64,000 bases of DNA from Gerris lacustris (GCA_951217055.1 OX578286.1:39165437-39229436), one strand, 5' to 3'; numbered from the stretch's first letter, positions 45,690 to 58,790 are shown. The notes: generated by a model from the letters alone, not told the origin. Made by a program: numbers and translations.

Positions 45690-45850
45690 AGGCTAGTGAC
45701 ACATGACACACTTCGCCACCCAGTCAGCAATGAGAATAGAATGGAACCTGCCACACCAGGTGGCGAAAAAAGTAAAAACTCTGGTGGCGGAAGCAAGTGG
45801 CATCAACCAGGTGGCGCCACCCGGTTGGCGAAGTGTGCCACTAGCCTTTA
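45690..45850. mobile_element. Foldback MITE
   Basis: ttaggctagtgacacatgac ... cacttcgccaccc is mirrored by cgccacccggttggcgaag ... tgccactagccttta. It resembles the other aagcc/ggctt foldbacks in layout. Confidence 0.65.
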
Positions 45851-46261
45851 ATATAAGAATTGTTCAGGTCTTAACCTGAAAACCTAGAATGTAATGATAA
45901 CTCTACCCAAAGAAGCTGTCATCTGATTAATAAGTTGAGTATTTTATTTTTATCTTACTTATATACCTACTTATTAGGTGCTACTATGGACTCATTCATC
46001 CTTGGCCTGATTGATCCTACTCATCTATTCACCTCTGTCTTTATGCCATACATATGTCAGCATGCTTTATCTTCATGCCATAGTGGCATCCCTTCATAAG
46101 TCCGCTGTATAGAGTCTTACCACCCATTTATATTTACTACAATATCAAATTTTAATTTACAACAGGTGTATTACTTTTATTGGTCATCATCCAAGTGTTT
46201 TTCAGACACCATATCTATTTATACATAAATTGATTAGGTAAAATGATGAGGCAGATAAGAA

Positions 46262-46402
46262 ACAGATTGATTATACTTAGCTGATGATAATGAACTAATC
46301 TCTTAGCTGATGACAATGAACTAATCTCTTAGCTGATGATAAGGAACTAATCTCTTAGCTGGATGATAAGGAACTAATCTCTTAGCTGATGATAATGAAC
46401 TA
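46262..46402. repeat. Minisatellite, 26 bp unit, about 5 copies
   Basis: The unit is gctgatgataatgaactaat plus ctctta. Confidence 0.9.
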
Positions 46403-46619
46403 AAACAATGAAAGAGCTGGTTGAGTTTCTGGCTTTTACAGCTTATTTGTTTAGATATCCATTAATTAATTTTCATTATAAGTTTTCCAAACATGTTTTT
46501 ATGGTTGGTGATATGATTAAGTTATATGTGTTATAATCAGGGTTCAGTAGGATGATTCTGTTATCAATTAATACCATTTGAGCATCCCATTTCATAATTT
46601 GAGACAGTGGTGTAGAAGT

Positions 46620-47065
46620 TTATGTATAATATGACTTCATTATCTTTTGACTAGATGTGTTTAGCTACTGATGATTAATATTGGGATAATCTATTGATTA
46701 TATTTGATACCTCTGGGTGTGGTGAGAAACTAAAAGTGTTAACCACCATTAGCTACTGATGATTTTATCATTGTAAGTTAATACATTGATTACACTAACA
46801 TTTTTGGATGTAATGATAAAGTTGGAAGTGTTGATCACCATTAGCTACTGATGATTATATCATTGTAAGTTAGTCCATTGATTACACTAGCACACCTGCA
46901 AATTCCTTTGGATGTAATGATAAAGTTGAAAATGTTAATCACCATTAGCTACTGATGATTATATCATTGTAAGTTAATCCATTGATTACACTAGCACACC
47001 TGCAAATTCCTTTGGATGTAATGATAAAGTTGGTAGTGTTAATCACCATTAGCTACTGATGATAA
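46620..47065. repeat. Minisatellite, about 115 bp unit, about 3.5 copies
   Basis: caccattagctactgatgat, tatatcattgtaagttaatc, acactagcacacctgcaaat and gatgtaatgataaagttg recur in order. The first copy is shorter and diverged. Confidence 0.9.
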
Positions 47066-47497
47066 AACATTAAGAGCAACCCCTTCTAGTCCCACCTCTG
47101 TAAGTATGGAAAGTTATTTTATTAGCAACCGATGTTGGATTCTGATGATATGTTAAGCAATTTACTTTGATTTATACACTCTTCTTGGAGACAAGAAGTG
47201 TATACATGGTGAGTGCTTATTGTTAGTCACCAAACGCTAATATCTTATCACCAAGACTTTCCATAATTTGATTGATAAAAGGATCTTACCCAATCTCACC
47301 GGTCAAGCCTATTCATGATTAGATGAGCTTTCTGAATGGGTACATTATTTGACCATTTTTCCGTATTGTATCACTGTTTATTTTGGCTCTCTCTTAGGTC
47401 ATTGTCTCTCTAGTGGCCCAAAAGCCACTTATGTGTATAAGTTTTTCGTTAAAATGTATTTTTACCTACTGAACATTTTTTTTTTTTAACATTTCAG

Positions 47498-47805
47498 ACA
47501 AATACTTCTCATGCGGTTGCGGTAGGACGTACATGTACGCCTCATCAATGTATCGTCACAAGAAGTACGAATGTGGTAAACAGCCGATGTTCCAATGTCA
47601 TCTATGCACGTATTCAGCACGTCGGAAGTCCCACCTTGAGCAGCATCTTCTTCTGAAGCATGAAACCTTCGATCCTATCTACTTCAAATGTGATTTCTGT
47701 TCTTTCAGAACTAAGTATAGGTCGGCGTTAAAAGTCCACGCCATTAGACATATGAAAGGGCTTGATATTATACCTTTATTTAAATCAAATCAATCAAATT
47801 ATTAA
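47498..47805 (+). CDS. lola: lola-type alternative terminal exon 4, three zinc fingers
   Basis: It follows tttaacatttcag in the shared phase and encodes 101 residues ending in TAA. Finger 1 has C-x-C spacing (FSCGCGRTY) with RHKKYECGKQP. Finger 2 has CHLC in place of the usual CPxC. Finger 3 is CDFC with a shortened H-x3-H spacing. The tail is about 20 residues. The exon lies between two unrelated minisatellites (46.6-47.1 and 48.0-49.8 kb). Like its siblings, it would be chosen alternatively to end the BTB transcription factor. Confidence 0.87.
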
Positions 47806-48004
47806 CCAACTAGTCAACGTTACCAATTTGAAACTGCTCTGTAATCTTTAATTATAAGTTTGATAAATTATTTAATATTTTCTTTTTCCATTCATTGATG
47901 GGATGTTTAAAATTTTTTCATAAATAGTGTTAAAAAACATCTTAAGTTCTTTCCTTCAAACTTCTTTGGGTTGGATGTACTAATGTCCTTCCATGTTATT
48001 CACT

Positions 48005-49840
48005 TTTTGCCATCCATCTTGTGAATGACTGTTTTCAGATAGCCTTGATTATCCATCTTGTGAATGACTGTTTTCAGATAGCCTTTGATTATCCATCTTG
48101 TGAATGACTGTTTTCAGATAGCCTTTGATTATCCATATTTTGAATGACTGTTTTCAAATAGCCTTTGATTATCCATCTTGTGAATGACTGTTTTCAGATA
48201 GCCTTTGATTATCCATCTTGTGAATGACTGTTTTCAGATAGCCTTTGATTATCCATATTTTGAATGACTGTTTTCAAATAGCCTTTGATAATCCATCTTG
48301 TGAATGACTGTTTTCAGATAGCCTTGATTATCCATCTTGTGAATGACTGTTTTCAGATAGCCTTTGATTATCCATCTTGTGAATGACTGTTTTCAGATAG
48401 CCTTTGATTATCCATATTTTGAATGACTGTTTTCAAATAGCCTTTGATTATCCATCTTGAGAATGACTGTTTTCATATAGCCTTTGATTATCCATCTTGT
48501 GAATGACTGTTTTCAGATAGCCTTTAATTATCCATCTTGTGAATGACTGTTTTCAAATAGCCTTTGATTATCCATCTTGAGAATGACTGTTTTCAGATAG
48601 CCTTTGATTATCCATCTTGTGAATGACGGTTTTTAGATAGTCTTTGATTATCCATCTTGTGAATGACTGTTTTCAAATAGCCTTTGATTATCCATCTTGT
48701 GAATGACTGTTTTTAGATAGCCTTTGATTATCCATCTTGTGAATGACGGTTTTTAGATAGTCTTTGATTATCCATCTTGTGAATGACTGTTTTCAAATAG
48801 CCTTTGATTATCCATCTTGTGAATGACTGTTTTCAGATAGCCTTTGATTATCCATCTTGTGAATGACTGTTTTTTGAGATAGCCTTTGATAATCCATCTT
48901 GTGAATGACTGTTTTCAGATAGCCTTTGATAATCCATCTTGTGAATGACTGTTTTCAGATAGCCTTTGATTATCCATCTTGTGAATGACTGTTTTCAGAT
49001 AGCCTTTGATTATCCATCTTGTGAATGACTGTTTTCAGATAGCCTTTGATTATCCATCTTGTGAATGTCTGTTTTCAAATTGCCTTTGATTATCCATCCT
49101 GTGAATGACTGTTTTCAGATAGCCTTTGATAATCCATCTTGTGAATGACTGTTTTCAGATAGCCTTTGATAATCCATCTTGTGAATGACTGTTTTTAGAT
49201 AGTCTTTGATTATCCATCTTGTGAATGACTGTTTTCAGATAGCCTTTGATAATCCATCTTGTGAATGACTGTTTTCAGATAGCCTTTGATTATCCATCTT
49301 GTGAATGACTGTTTTCAGATAGCCTTTGATTATCCATCTTGTGAATGACTGTTTTCAGATAGCCTTTGATAATCCATCTTGTGAATGACTGTTTTCAGAT
49401 AGTCTTTGATTATCCATCTTGTGAATGACTGTTTTCAGATAGCCTTTGATAATCCATCTTGTGAATGACTGTTTTCAGATAGCCTTTGATTATCCATCTT
49501 GTGAATGACTGTTTTCAGATAGCCTTTGATTATCCATCTTGTGAATGAATGTTTTCAGATAGCCTTTGATTATCCATCTTGTGAATGACTGTTTTCAGAT
49601 AGCCTTTGATAATCCATCTTGTGAATGACTGTTTTCAGATAGCCTTTGATTATCCATCTTGTGAATGACTGTTTTCAGATAGCCTTTGATTATCCATCTT
49701 GTGAATGACTGTTTTCAGATAGCCTTTGATTATCCATCTTGTGAATGACTGTTTTCAGATAGCCTTTGATTATCCATCTTGTCAGTGACTGTTTTCAGAT
49801 AGCCTTTGATAATCTATCTTGGAAATGACTGTTTTATTCA
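48005..49840. repeat. Minisatellite, 40 bp unit, about 45 copies
   Basis: The unit is gattatccatcttgtgaatg plus actgttttcagatagccttt, the largest copy number in the window. Variant units (catattttgaatg, tttagatagtc, gataatcc) recur at 120- and 160-bp intervals, indicating higher-order duplication. It begins about 200 bp after the stop of the fourth zinc-finger exon. Confidence 0.97.
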
Positions 49841-50545
49841 TTGGGCTGAACAAATAATATGAGTATTTTGGTAATTTTTGTTCCTACCCTATCTCTTGTA
49901 CAAAAAGAGAACATGCATCTACAATTAAGTTTATGAACACAAGTTACTGTATCCGTGTTAATAGTCTAACTAGTTCTTAAATAGTATAGCAAAGAAATTT
50001 AATCTCTTAAGGACTACCATAAATAACCTATTACCGAAGAAATCATAGAAAACGTTATTTTATTTCTTCACCGTATTTCTTTTTGTTGCGCTTTACATAT
50101 TATTTCTTATGATGTCATCTCTATTATTCTTAATTTTTGTTCTAAAACCTTCGACATTTGTTAAAATATACCAGATTTATTTTGAAGAATTATTTGTGTT
50201 ATAAAAAATAATATAGTTAAAGATACAATAATTAAATTATTAAATCTAAAAAATATATATGTTTCGTTTAAATTTTTAGTGAATTATTGTTTTTGTTTTT
50301 TTATTATGTGTTGTCTAAAGTAGTTATTATTATATTACTTATGTTTCTCTCTTATATTTATGTAATATTAAAAATATATAATTAATAATTTAAATTATGT
50401 TTTCATGGAAAATTGAAATGTTCAAAAACATTTTAAAAACTTAACCATGATAGAAGCATTTTCATAAAGAAATTTATATAAAAAAGAAATTAGATTCGAT
50501 TCAGAAAAAAGATGTTAAACATTTTGTCGGGTCCAACAAAATTTG
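49841..50545. other. AT-rich spacer, no gene seen
   Basis: No open frames or structures of note. Confidence 0.5.
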
Positions 50546-50549
50546 TAAA

Positions 50550-51835
50550 CTCTTATGAAAACCCAATCTGGTTTCAATCTAGATTGGGTTTTCAAAACTA
50601 CACGATAACAGTGTTTTCATAACGTTATGAAAATAGTGTTTTCATGTGGGTTTCAATCCAGGTAGGGTTTTCAAAACTACACGATAACAGTGTTTTCATA
50701 ACGTTATGAAAATAGTGTTTTCATGTGGTATTCGATCCAGATTGGGTCTTCAAAACTACACGATAACAGTGTTTTCAAAACGTTATGAAAATAGTGTTTT
50801 CATGTGGTTTTCAAGTCGTTATGAAAATAGTGTTTTCATGTGGTATTCGATCCAGATTGGGTCTTCAAAACTACACGATAACAGTGTTTTCAAAACGTTA
50901 TGAAAATAGTGTTTTCATGTGGTATTCGATCCAGATTGGGTCTTCAAAACTACACGATAACAGTGTTTTCAAAACGTTATGAAAATAGTGCTTCCATGTG
51001 GTTTTCGATTCAGATTGGGTCTTCAAAACTACACGATAACAGTGTTTTCAAATCGTTATGAAAATAGTGTTTTCATGTGGTATTCGATCCAGATTGGGTC
51101 TTCAAAACTACACGATAACAGTGTTTTCAAAACGTTATGAAAATAGTGCTTCCATGTGGTTTTCGATTCAGATTGGGTCTTCAAAACTACACGATAACAG
51201 TGTTTTCAAAACGTTATGAAATTAGTGCTTCCATGTGGTATTCGATTCAGATTGGGTCTTCAAAACTACACGATAACAGTGTTTTCAAGACGTTATGAAA
51301 ATAGTGTTTTCATGTGGTATTCGATCCAGATTGGGTCTTCAAAACTACACGATAACAGTGTTTTCAAAACGTTATGAAAATAGTGCTTCCATGTGGTTTT
51401 CGATCCAGATTGGGTCTTCAAAACTACACGATAACAGTGTTTTCAAAACGTTATGAAATTAGTGCTTCCATGTGGTATTCGATCCAGATTGGGTCTTCAA
51501 AACTACACGATAACAGTGTTTTCAAAACGTTATGAACATAGTGTTTTCATGTGGTTTTCAAGACGTTATGAAAATAGTGTTTTCATGTGGTATTCGATCC
51601 AGATTGGGTCTTCAAAACTACACGATAACAGTGTTTTTTCAAAACGTTATGAACATAGTGTTTTCATGTGGTTTTCAAGACGTTATAAAAATCGTGCTTT
51701 CCATGTGGTTTTCAAAACGTTATGATAATAGTGCTTCCATGTGGTTTTCGATCCAGATTGGGTCTTCAAAACTACTCGATAACAGTGTTTTCAAAACGTT
51801 ATGAAAATAGTGCTTCCATGTGGTTTTCGATCCAC
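50550..51835. repeat. Minisatellite, 79 bp unit, about 15 copies
   Basis: Units carry gttatgaaaatagtgttttc, atgtggtattcgatccagat, tgggtcttcaaaactacacg and ataacagtgttttc. Partial units (gttatgaaaatagtg...gtggttttcaa) are inserted at several places. Short open frames over one to three units are artefacts. Confidence 0.95.
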
Positions 51836-52524
51836 TCTGACAGCATATTACCATGTATTTACAAAACTATATGATAAAAAAAGTGTAAAATATCTGTGAT
51901 CTATTATTGATTTGTTTCTAGTTTATTGTTATGTTGTGTGATTTTTATACATAGAGGTTTTATTATATATTTAGTTTATTATAGATTTTATTTAAATATT
52001 TATTACAAATAAAAAATAATTTTAATTACTTGTCACCGTTTTAACCCCAATTTGTATTTACTTCTCATAATTGTGTTCTAACCATTTCCATTCTGTGATT
52101 TAATGATAACTTAATTTGTTACTTGAGTGATCTTAAATCTTCTTTAATTCCATTCCTTTTTTTATTATAAATATATAAAAATAAAAATATTTTATTATTT
52201 GGTAAATAATAAGTTAAACCACTTTTAAGTATTTACTATTTATTATTTAGTTTTACTTATCATTATTAATTATTGAAATTATCAAGGAAAATGTTATCAT
52301 AACTTATTAGTAAGTCAGTAATTTAAGTTTAATTTCCATTTATTATCCATCCGAAGAAAGTAGTGAAAATAGGATGATTCTACATCATGAGGGACATTTT
52401 TATTTCATTAATTTTTTTAGTAATTAATAGAAAATTGGATTTTTTTTTAAACATATTCTCATTGAACTAATATTTTTCTTCTTTGTTTGTTTGTTTTCTT
52501 GTTGGTTTCTGCCGCAAACAATAG
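51836..52524. other. AT-rich intron sequence before the fifth zinc-finger exon
   Basis: It ends in a long T/TTTG-rich tract and the acceptor caaacaatag (52515-52524). No other features were seen. Confidence 0.5.
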
Positions 52525-52844
52525 GAACTAATACAGGATCAACTTTCATCCCGTTCCTCTGCGACTGTGGCGCCGAGTATCTTACTTTCCGACAACTGGT
52601 ACGACATCGTCGCAACGAGTGTACTCTCGATCTCAACTTTAAGTGTTCGGCTTGCGACTTTTCAACGCGCTACAAAGGCAACTTGAAACAACACTATAAC
52701 ACCAAACACAACCCAAACGCGACCACTTATTCGTGCGGACTTTGCGACTATAAAAGTTTTATAAGAAGTAAAGTGAGACGACATGTTGTCACGATTCATG
52801 CCAAATCAACCGATATATCTCAAACAGATATGTTAATTGTATGA
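52525..52844 (+). CDS. lola: lola-type alternative terminal exon 5, three zinc fingers
   Basis: It starts after caaacaatag in the shared phase, encodes about 105 residues and ends in TGA. A 10-residue lead precedes finger 1, which has C-x-C spacing (FLCDCGAEY) and RHRRNECTLD. The ECG glycine is replaced by T, which makes this the most divergent linker of the set. Finger 2 is CSACDFSTRYKGNLKQH with H-x4-H, and finger 3 is CGLC with H-x4-H. The exon is markedly GC-richer than its flanks. AATAAA lies about 85 bp after the stop. Confidence 0.86.
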
Positions 52845-53774
52845 TTTTATTTGTCATATAGATCTCTTTTTTTTGACATTTTATTTTTTTGGTGCTTTTT
52901 TCTACTTTGATCATAAATTTATTAAAAAATAAATTATTCCAAAATAATTTATGTTATTTGAAAAAAAAAAATTAAAATAAGTCTTAGTTAAAATAAATGA
53001 TCACATAAAATTGTAGAAACAGTGGCTGGCTCATTAACATAACTTGAAACAGTGAGAGCCGAGAAAGACATTCCTTTCTACAGCCCACAAACTACAACCT
53101 TAAACTTGAACTATAACAAATTACATACATACAATTTTCCACATTTATCTTATGTTTGAAGTCAATTATATTAATTTATTAAACCAATCAAAAACAATAT
53201 ATTAGTATTAATCTATCGTGTCTTTAATAGGATAATTACTTAAAAAAGCATATGCTAAACAGCTGCTTTAAGAGACCGTTTTAAAATTTTAAAATAAAAT
53301 GTGCAATTAAGTGCATTAAAATGAATCGAATGCTAGTCATTAATATGTATAAGTATTTATTTATGAAAAAAAAGTTGTTTAATTGCTTTTAGCTTTAATT
53401 ATGTCAATGATACATCATTTTGTCCTTTTAAATTTATAACTATCAGTATTAAAATTAAGCCAAAAAATACACCAAATTTACATTAAGAAAACTATTATAA
53501 CCAATTAAATTATTTTATAGTTCAATAAACCGTACATTTAAATTAAAAAGTTATTTATTTGTACATTCAATTAATGTTAGTTCAATATTGTCTAAAATTT
53601 GATAATTATTTTATTCTCCAATTGTATGTTGTTTTTTTTTATTTTTATTTGTTAAGAATAAATTGATAAATTTAATAATTAGTTTGATAATAATATAATC
53701 ATTTTATTTATTTGTTGCAATAGCTTTGAACATGTTTTGTGCCGTAAATCAAAAATAAATTAATATAAATAAAG
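52845..53774. other. AT-rich spacer, no gene seen
   Basis: A possible poly(A) signal for the preceding exon is at about 52928. Otherwise featureless AT-rich DNA. Confidence 0.5.
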
Positions 53775-54286
53775 ATATATCCTGATCAAGTTACTTTCCA
53801 TAGCTCTTAAAGATACATTTGTGTATCCTCATCATGACCACATTACTTTTCATAGCTCTTAAAGATACATTTGTGTATCCTCATCATGATCATATTACTT
53901 TTCATAGCTCTTAAAGATACATTTGTATATCCTCATCATGATCACATTACTTTTCATAGCTCTTAAAGATACATTTGTATATCCTCATCATGATCATATT
54001 ACTTTCCATAGCTCTTAAAGATACATTTGTATATCCTCATCATGATCACATTACTTTTCATAGCTCTTAAAGATACATTTGTATATCCTCATCATGATCA
54101 TATTACTTTTCATAGCTCTTAAAGATACATTTGTGTATCCTCATCATGATCATATTACTTTTCATAGCTCTTAAAGATACATTTGTATATCCTCATCATG
54201 ATCATATTAATTTTCATAGCTCTTAAAGATACATTTTTATATCCTCATCATGACCATATTACTTTTCATAGCTCTTAAGGCGCGTC
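53775..54286. repeat. Minisatellite, 52 bp unit, about 10 copies, interrupted
   Basis: The unit is cttttcatagctcttaaaga, tacatttgtatatcctcatc, atgatcatatta. The array is broken inside its agctcttaaaga word by foldback DNA and resumes at 54851-54960. Confidence 0.95.
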
Positions 54287-54855
54287 CACACTATGCCAAG
54301 CGGCAAGGAATGGCATTGCCAAGTGTAATGTGGACGTCTCCCTTGGCATTTGCTATTTGCCAAGCTTGGCACAGAACGTGCCACTTGACATGCCAAGCCG
54401 AACCCGACGATTATCGGTCCGGATCAAAGAAAGCCAGATGGCAAGAAGTCGTAAGTCGGCCAGACGGCTTTGCCGCTTGGCCTTGCCAACTGGCATAATG
54501 TGGACCCGCCTTTAGGCTGCGGCCACACCGAAGCTACCTCGCTTGGAGCCTAGTGGCTTGGTGAGTCGCCTAGTCACTAGGCGCCTGGATTGATAGCGGC
54601 CACACCGGGCTGAGCGGGCAGATAATCGATGCAATGAAAAAATATGTGAATATGAGAATTGAAAGGAAAACACTAGATAAGACACCAGGTAGAACAGAAT
54701 GGGCTGTTCGTCTAGCGACTCGGCTAGTAACCAAGCGCGCGGTGTGGCTGGTTTCGTATGTTCTAGAAGGTTGGTTCACATGGATTACACGCCTGGTGAC
54801 TCACCAAGCCACTAGACTCCAAGCGAGGTAGCTCCGGTGTGGCCGTAGCCTTAAA
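54284..54855. mobile_element. Two adjoining foldback MITEs inserted at TTAA
   Basis: The first foldback starts ggcgcgtccacactatgcca and closes near tggcataatgtggacccgcc (about 54514). The second starts ggctgcggccacaccgaagc (54518) and closes with cggtgtggccgtagcc (54851). The array reads agctcTTAA before the pair and TTAAagat after it, while uninterrupted units read agctcttaaagat. This gives a TTAA duplication of the piggyBac-like type. Open frames across it are shadows. Confidence 0.8.
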
Positions 54856-54960
54856 GATAAATTTGTGTATCCTCATCATGATCATATTACTTGTCATAGC
54901 TCTTAAAGATATATCCTGATCATGGTGCCTGCCATAACACTAAAGATATATGCTGATCAT

Positions 54961-55720
54961 GTTCCACTCTTCAATCATTCTTCTTTTCCATTTCTTCTTT
55001 ATAATTTGATAACTCTAAAAAATAAGAACAGTATTACCCTGAAGATGATTATATAAAAGTGCGAAACTTTGCCACTCTATTAAATCATCTTATCTCTTCC
55101 TCATCCTTGGATCTAGTCATATAATAAACTGACTAAATATAACCTTTTCTTTAAGACTTGCAATCCTAACTAATTTTTTTATATAATAGATAGTCAAACT
55201 AGAATCATCTCAATTATTTTAAATATCGTATTTAAAAATAGTTTGTTAAACAAATAATACTTAATTGCATTTATATTCAGCCATTTATAGTTTTAAAAGA
55301 TAATTATTTATTTGTATTAATTATTTTGTGTTTCTTCAATTCAATAAAAAAATAATATATACAAGAGTATTAATTTATTATTGAACTTGTTTTCTTCCTA
55401 TATTTAATTTTTATTCATGTAAATTTCGTGCTGTGATTTTTGTTTTTTCTTCATCTTCGTTATATTGTGATTTTAAATATTTAATAATATTATCTTAGTT
55501 TATTTTTTATTATCATTATCATTATTTATTTTTTCAAATTTTGTCACAATTACAAAAAAAAAATATTTGTTTATTATTTACTGCTAATTGTAATTGTTTA
55601 GGTAAAACAATGTAATTGTTTCTAAAAAGTACTTGTCATGTTAGTTTACTTATAAAATGATTGAGATAAAAAGATAGTTTTCAGTTTCAGTTTAAGATAA
55701 AACGATTATTAACTGTTTTC
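54961..55720. other. AT-rich spacer, no gene seen
   Basis: Nothing recognised. Confidence 0.45.
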
Positions 55721-55724
55721 TAAG

Positions 55725-55995
55725 TGTGTAAACGAAGTCATTAGTTTGTACTACTAATTATCTGCAAACTCATTAAGCATTTACTGGGAATTACGTGTAG
55801 TAAGTACTAAGTACTGTTTGTGTACGTTACTATTTACACAAATTAAGTAGTGTGTAATAGAAATTTTATGGAGTAAGTACTTCTTGGGTACGTTACTTTT
55901 TAAAAAAAGTAAATATGTAGTGTGTACTACAAATTACATAGAACAAGTACTTTTTGCGTATGTTACTATTTACGCAAAGTATTTATTGAGTTACT
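55725..55995. repeat. Loose tandem repeat, about 65-75 bp, about 4 copies
   Basis: gtacgttactatttac, gtagtgtgta(a/c)ta and agtacttnntg recur in order with considerable divergence. Confidence 0.6.
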
Positions 55996-57143
55996 CTTAT
56001 TACGTACTACGTACAATAATAGAAAAGTCAACCATAAAATCATTAGGTTGACTTTTCAACCTAATGATAGAAAGGGTGTAAGGGTGAAAAATCAGTATCT
56101 TAGAAAAATATGAAAAACACTATAACTACTTATTTATAATGAAAATAATATAACTAGAAGTATAGTACAAAAATAAAGAGAATATAATTTTTAAAAAACT
56201 CGTGAAAGCATTAAGTTAAAGGTAAAATACATCACTAAAAACAGCTCAACATCACTTACACCCTTAAAAGCAATATGGGAGCTGCTGCCACCTCGTGAGA
56301 TTTTTAACAACTAGTCAGTTCTGGTTTGGCACGTAGTCCTTTTTGATTGTTTTGAAATGGGGTCGGGCCTTGAATTGTTTTGCAGCGAGTTAACTCAATT
56401 TTTTTTCTTTTTTTTTTTTTTTTTGCACTTACACACTTTTGAATTTGAACTCCCCAATAATACAATTATTGTGTATTACTAATTGTGTACAGATTGTACT
56501 GTGAATCGTAATCAAATTTGCATTGTGTACTTCTTCTATATGAAAGATTTTAGTATGTGTTTATTATTCACATTATTTATTGTGCATAAACAGCACTTTT
56601 AATTATTTTATAATCCTTTACTAGATTATTCATTGTTTGTTAATATTAAACATGTTTTTTTTTTTTTATTATTTTGTTTTTATTTTAAAAAACCAAAAAT
56701 AGAAATTATTATTTTCTTATTTCATTGCATTCTTGTAATTATCATATTCTTATTATTTTGTGAAATGTGTACTTAATTATTGTTACTTAATATGATATGG
56801 TTTTGTACTTAATTATAATTTATTTATTGTAATTGCTGCCTTGTTGTGTCAACAGTTAAATGAAAATATTGTTCAATTATTACAAATCTTTTAATATATT
56901 CTGATCCAATTAAAATTCAATTGTAATCGAGTTAATTATGTAATTATTAAACAATAGTGATGAAATGCCAGTTTTTGGAAACGTTTTTCTTTTTTCTAAT
57001 CCATCCTTTTTTTTTCTTTGTTTAGATTATAACCATAATGATGAGTGGATGAATTTGGTTTTACAGCCATCTATAAATATCCTAAATCTACCACTTATGT
57101 AGTTTTTCTCATATCTATACTCATGTCAGTATACTTTGTAAAT
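55996..57143. other. AT-rich spacer, no gene seen
   Basis: A short inverted repeat (gtcaacc...attaggttgac...gtcaacct-like) lies near 56028-56068, with T-runs near 56400. No gene. Confidence 0.45.
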
Positions 57144-57319
57144 CTGACAGCTCAGATTGGCCAACCTATGTGAAGAGAAAAATAAAACCACAAGGCGGTT
57201 ATCTTAAGGTTATCCAGTGATATTTTTGTTTGCCTAGTTGACCCGACCTACTACCCGCCAAAATCTCGAGCTCTCATTGGCTCCCCTCCCGTTATTTTTC
57301 GATTTTCCCGCGCTGTCAG
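57144..57319 (+). mobile_element. Dispersed MITE family, complete copy
   Basis: Ends ctgacagc and gctgtcag are inverted. The interior includes agattggccaacctatgtga, gcctagttgacccgacc, gagctctcattggctc and gattttcccgc. Related copies are at 1862-2085 (reversed), 25919-25990 (left end) and 27955-28085 (right end). Confidence 0.65.
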
Positions 57320-57479
57320 AATACCAAAGTATAATGGCATGAGTGTAGTACTAGTAGTAAGAATAGGGATGACGAACCATTTGTTGGAACCTAGCATTTA
57401 GGCCACTTATTTGGACTTTGTTTACTGAACCTTTTGGAGTTCAGGCACTTTACACACCAATTTACCGACGTATCGAAGT

Positions 57480-57605
57480 GAATACGTTGTGATCAATAGT
57501 GAGTCATGTAAATCAAAGGGCCAAGGCGCAGTATCGAACCCGTAACCTCTATCATAAGCTTATGGCCTAAGAGAAGCCTTTTGACCATGACTACTCTTAA
57601 CCCCT
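57480..57605 (-). mobile_element. Possible tRNA-derived SINE head
   Basis: On the minus strand gagtagtcatggtcaaaagg (A-box-like) precedes gaggttacgggttcgatact (B-box GGTTCGA) by about 40 nt, a tRNA-like spacing. The intervening sequence does not fold into a convincing cloverleaf. Confidence 0.4.
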
Positions 57606-57689
57606 TTCTCATATTATGTAAGTATCTTGGAGAAGTTTCATTAGGTCTACTCAAGGAAGACCATGTCTGAAAATGGACTGTTAGGACGA

Positions 57690-58400
57690 ATTAAGGTATC
57701 ACTCAAGCGAGTTGCTCATAATGTGAATCATTAGCAAATGCTTTAAATCATGAACAGCTCCCTAGAGTTATTACCTCATACCCAGAATTAGCCCTTAGCA
57801 ACTGCTTTAAATCATGAACAGCTCTCTAGAGTTATTACCTCATACCCAGAATTAGCCCTTAGCAACTGCTTTAAATCATGAACAGCTCCTTAGAGTTATT
57901 ACCTCATTCCCAGAAATAGCCCTTAGCAACTGCTTCAAATCATGAACAGCTCCCTAGAGTTATTACCTCATACCCAGAATTAGCCATTAGCAACTGCTTT
58001 AAATCATGAACAGCTCAAAGTTATTACCTCATACCCAGAATTAGCCCTTAGCAATCGCTTCAAATCATGAAGAGCTCCTTAGAGTTATCACATCATACCC
58101 AGAATTAGCCATTAGCAACTGCTTTAAATCATGAACAGCTCAGAGTTATTACCTCATACCCAGAATTAGCCATTAGCAACTGCTTCAAATCATGAACAGG
58201 CTCCCTAGAGTTATTACCTCATAACCAGAATTAGCCCTTAGCAACTGCTTCAAATTATGAACAGCTCCCTAGAGTTATTACCTCATAACCAGAATTAGCC
58301 CTTAGCAACTGCTTCAAATCATGAACAGCCTCCCTAGAGTTATTGTCTCATACCAGACTCACTCATTAGCAACTGCTTTACATCCCGAATCGCTCCGAAA
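57690..58400. repeat. Minisatellite, 64 bp unit, about 10 copies
   Basis: The unit is ctttaaatcatgaacagctc, cctagagttattacctcata, cccagaattagcccttagca, actg. Some units have a 7-bp deletion (agctcagagtt). Confidence 0.95.
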
Positions 58401-58790
58401 AAAGAAAACAAAATCATCATAAATTAATTTACGATGCTGTTACATTAGCAAATTTTTCTTTTCTTTTGGAAGGAAGATCTAAAACGATTAGACCGTGGAG
58501 ACATTTTTTTTTTTAGTAGTTTATCTTGATTTGATTAATAAACAGGTTTTTTCGCAATATACGGTTTGTTCGTATGCTGGTTATTTTACCTAGAGTATAA
58601 TTAATATTACTTCTTATTTTTTTAATTAATTAAAGAAACAAACATTTTTTTTGCACTTTTATGATAGGTACCTTTTCAGAGCAGATTCTATCATCTATTA
58701 CTTGTTTTACTTTTGCTACATCTAAACTTTTATTTTATTAGATATGGGGTTGTGTTTTATTTCTTCTCACTTGAAATCTATTTCCTCCAG

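Noticed and set aside
46262..47065. Many CTGATGA words as possible hammerheads
   Set aside because: They are part of tandem units and are not followed by a closable stem and GAAA.
54250..54831. Several open frames in a GC-rich patch
   Set aside because: The patch is a pair of foldback MITEs; the frames arise from palindromic GC-rich words.
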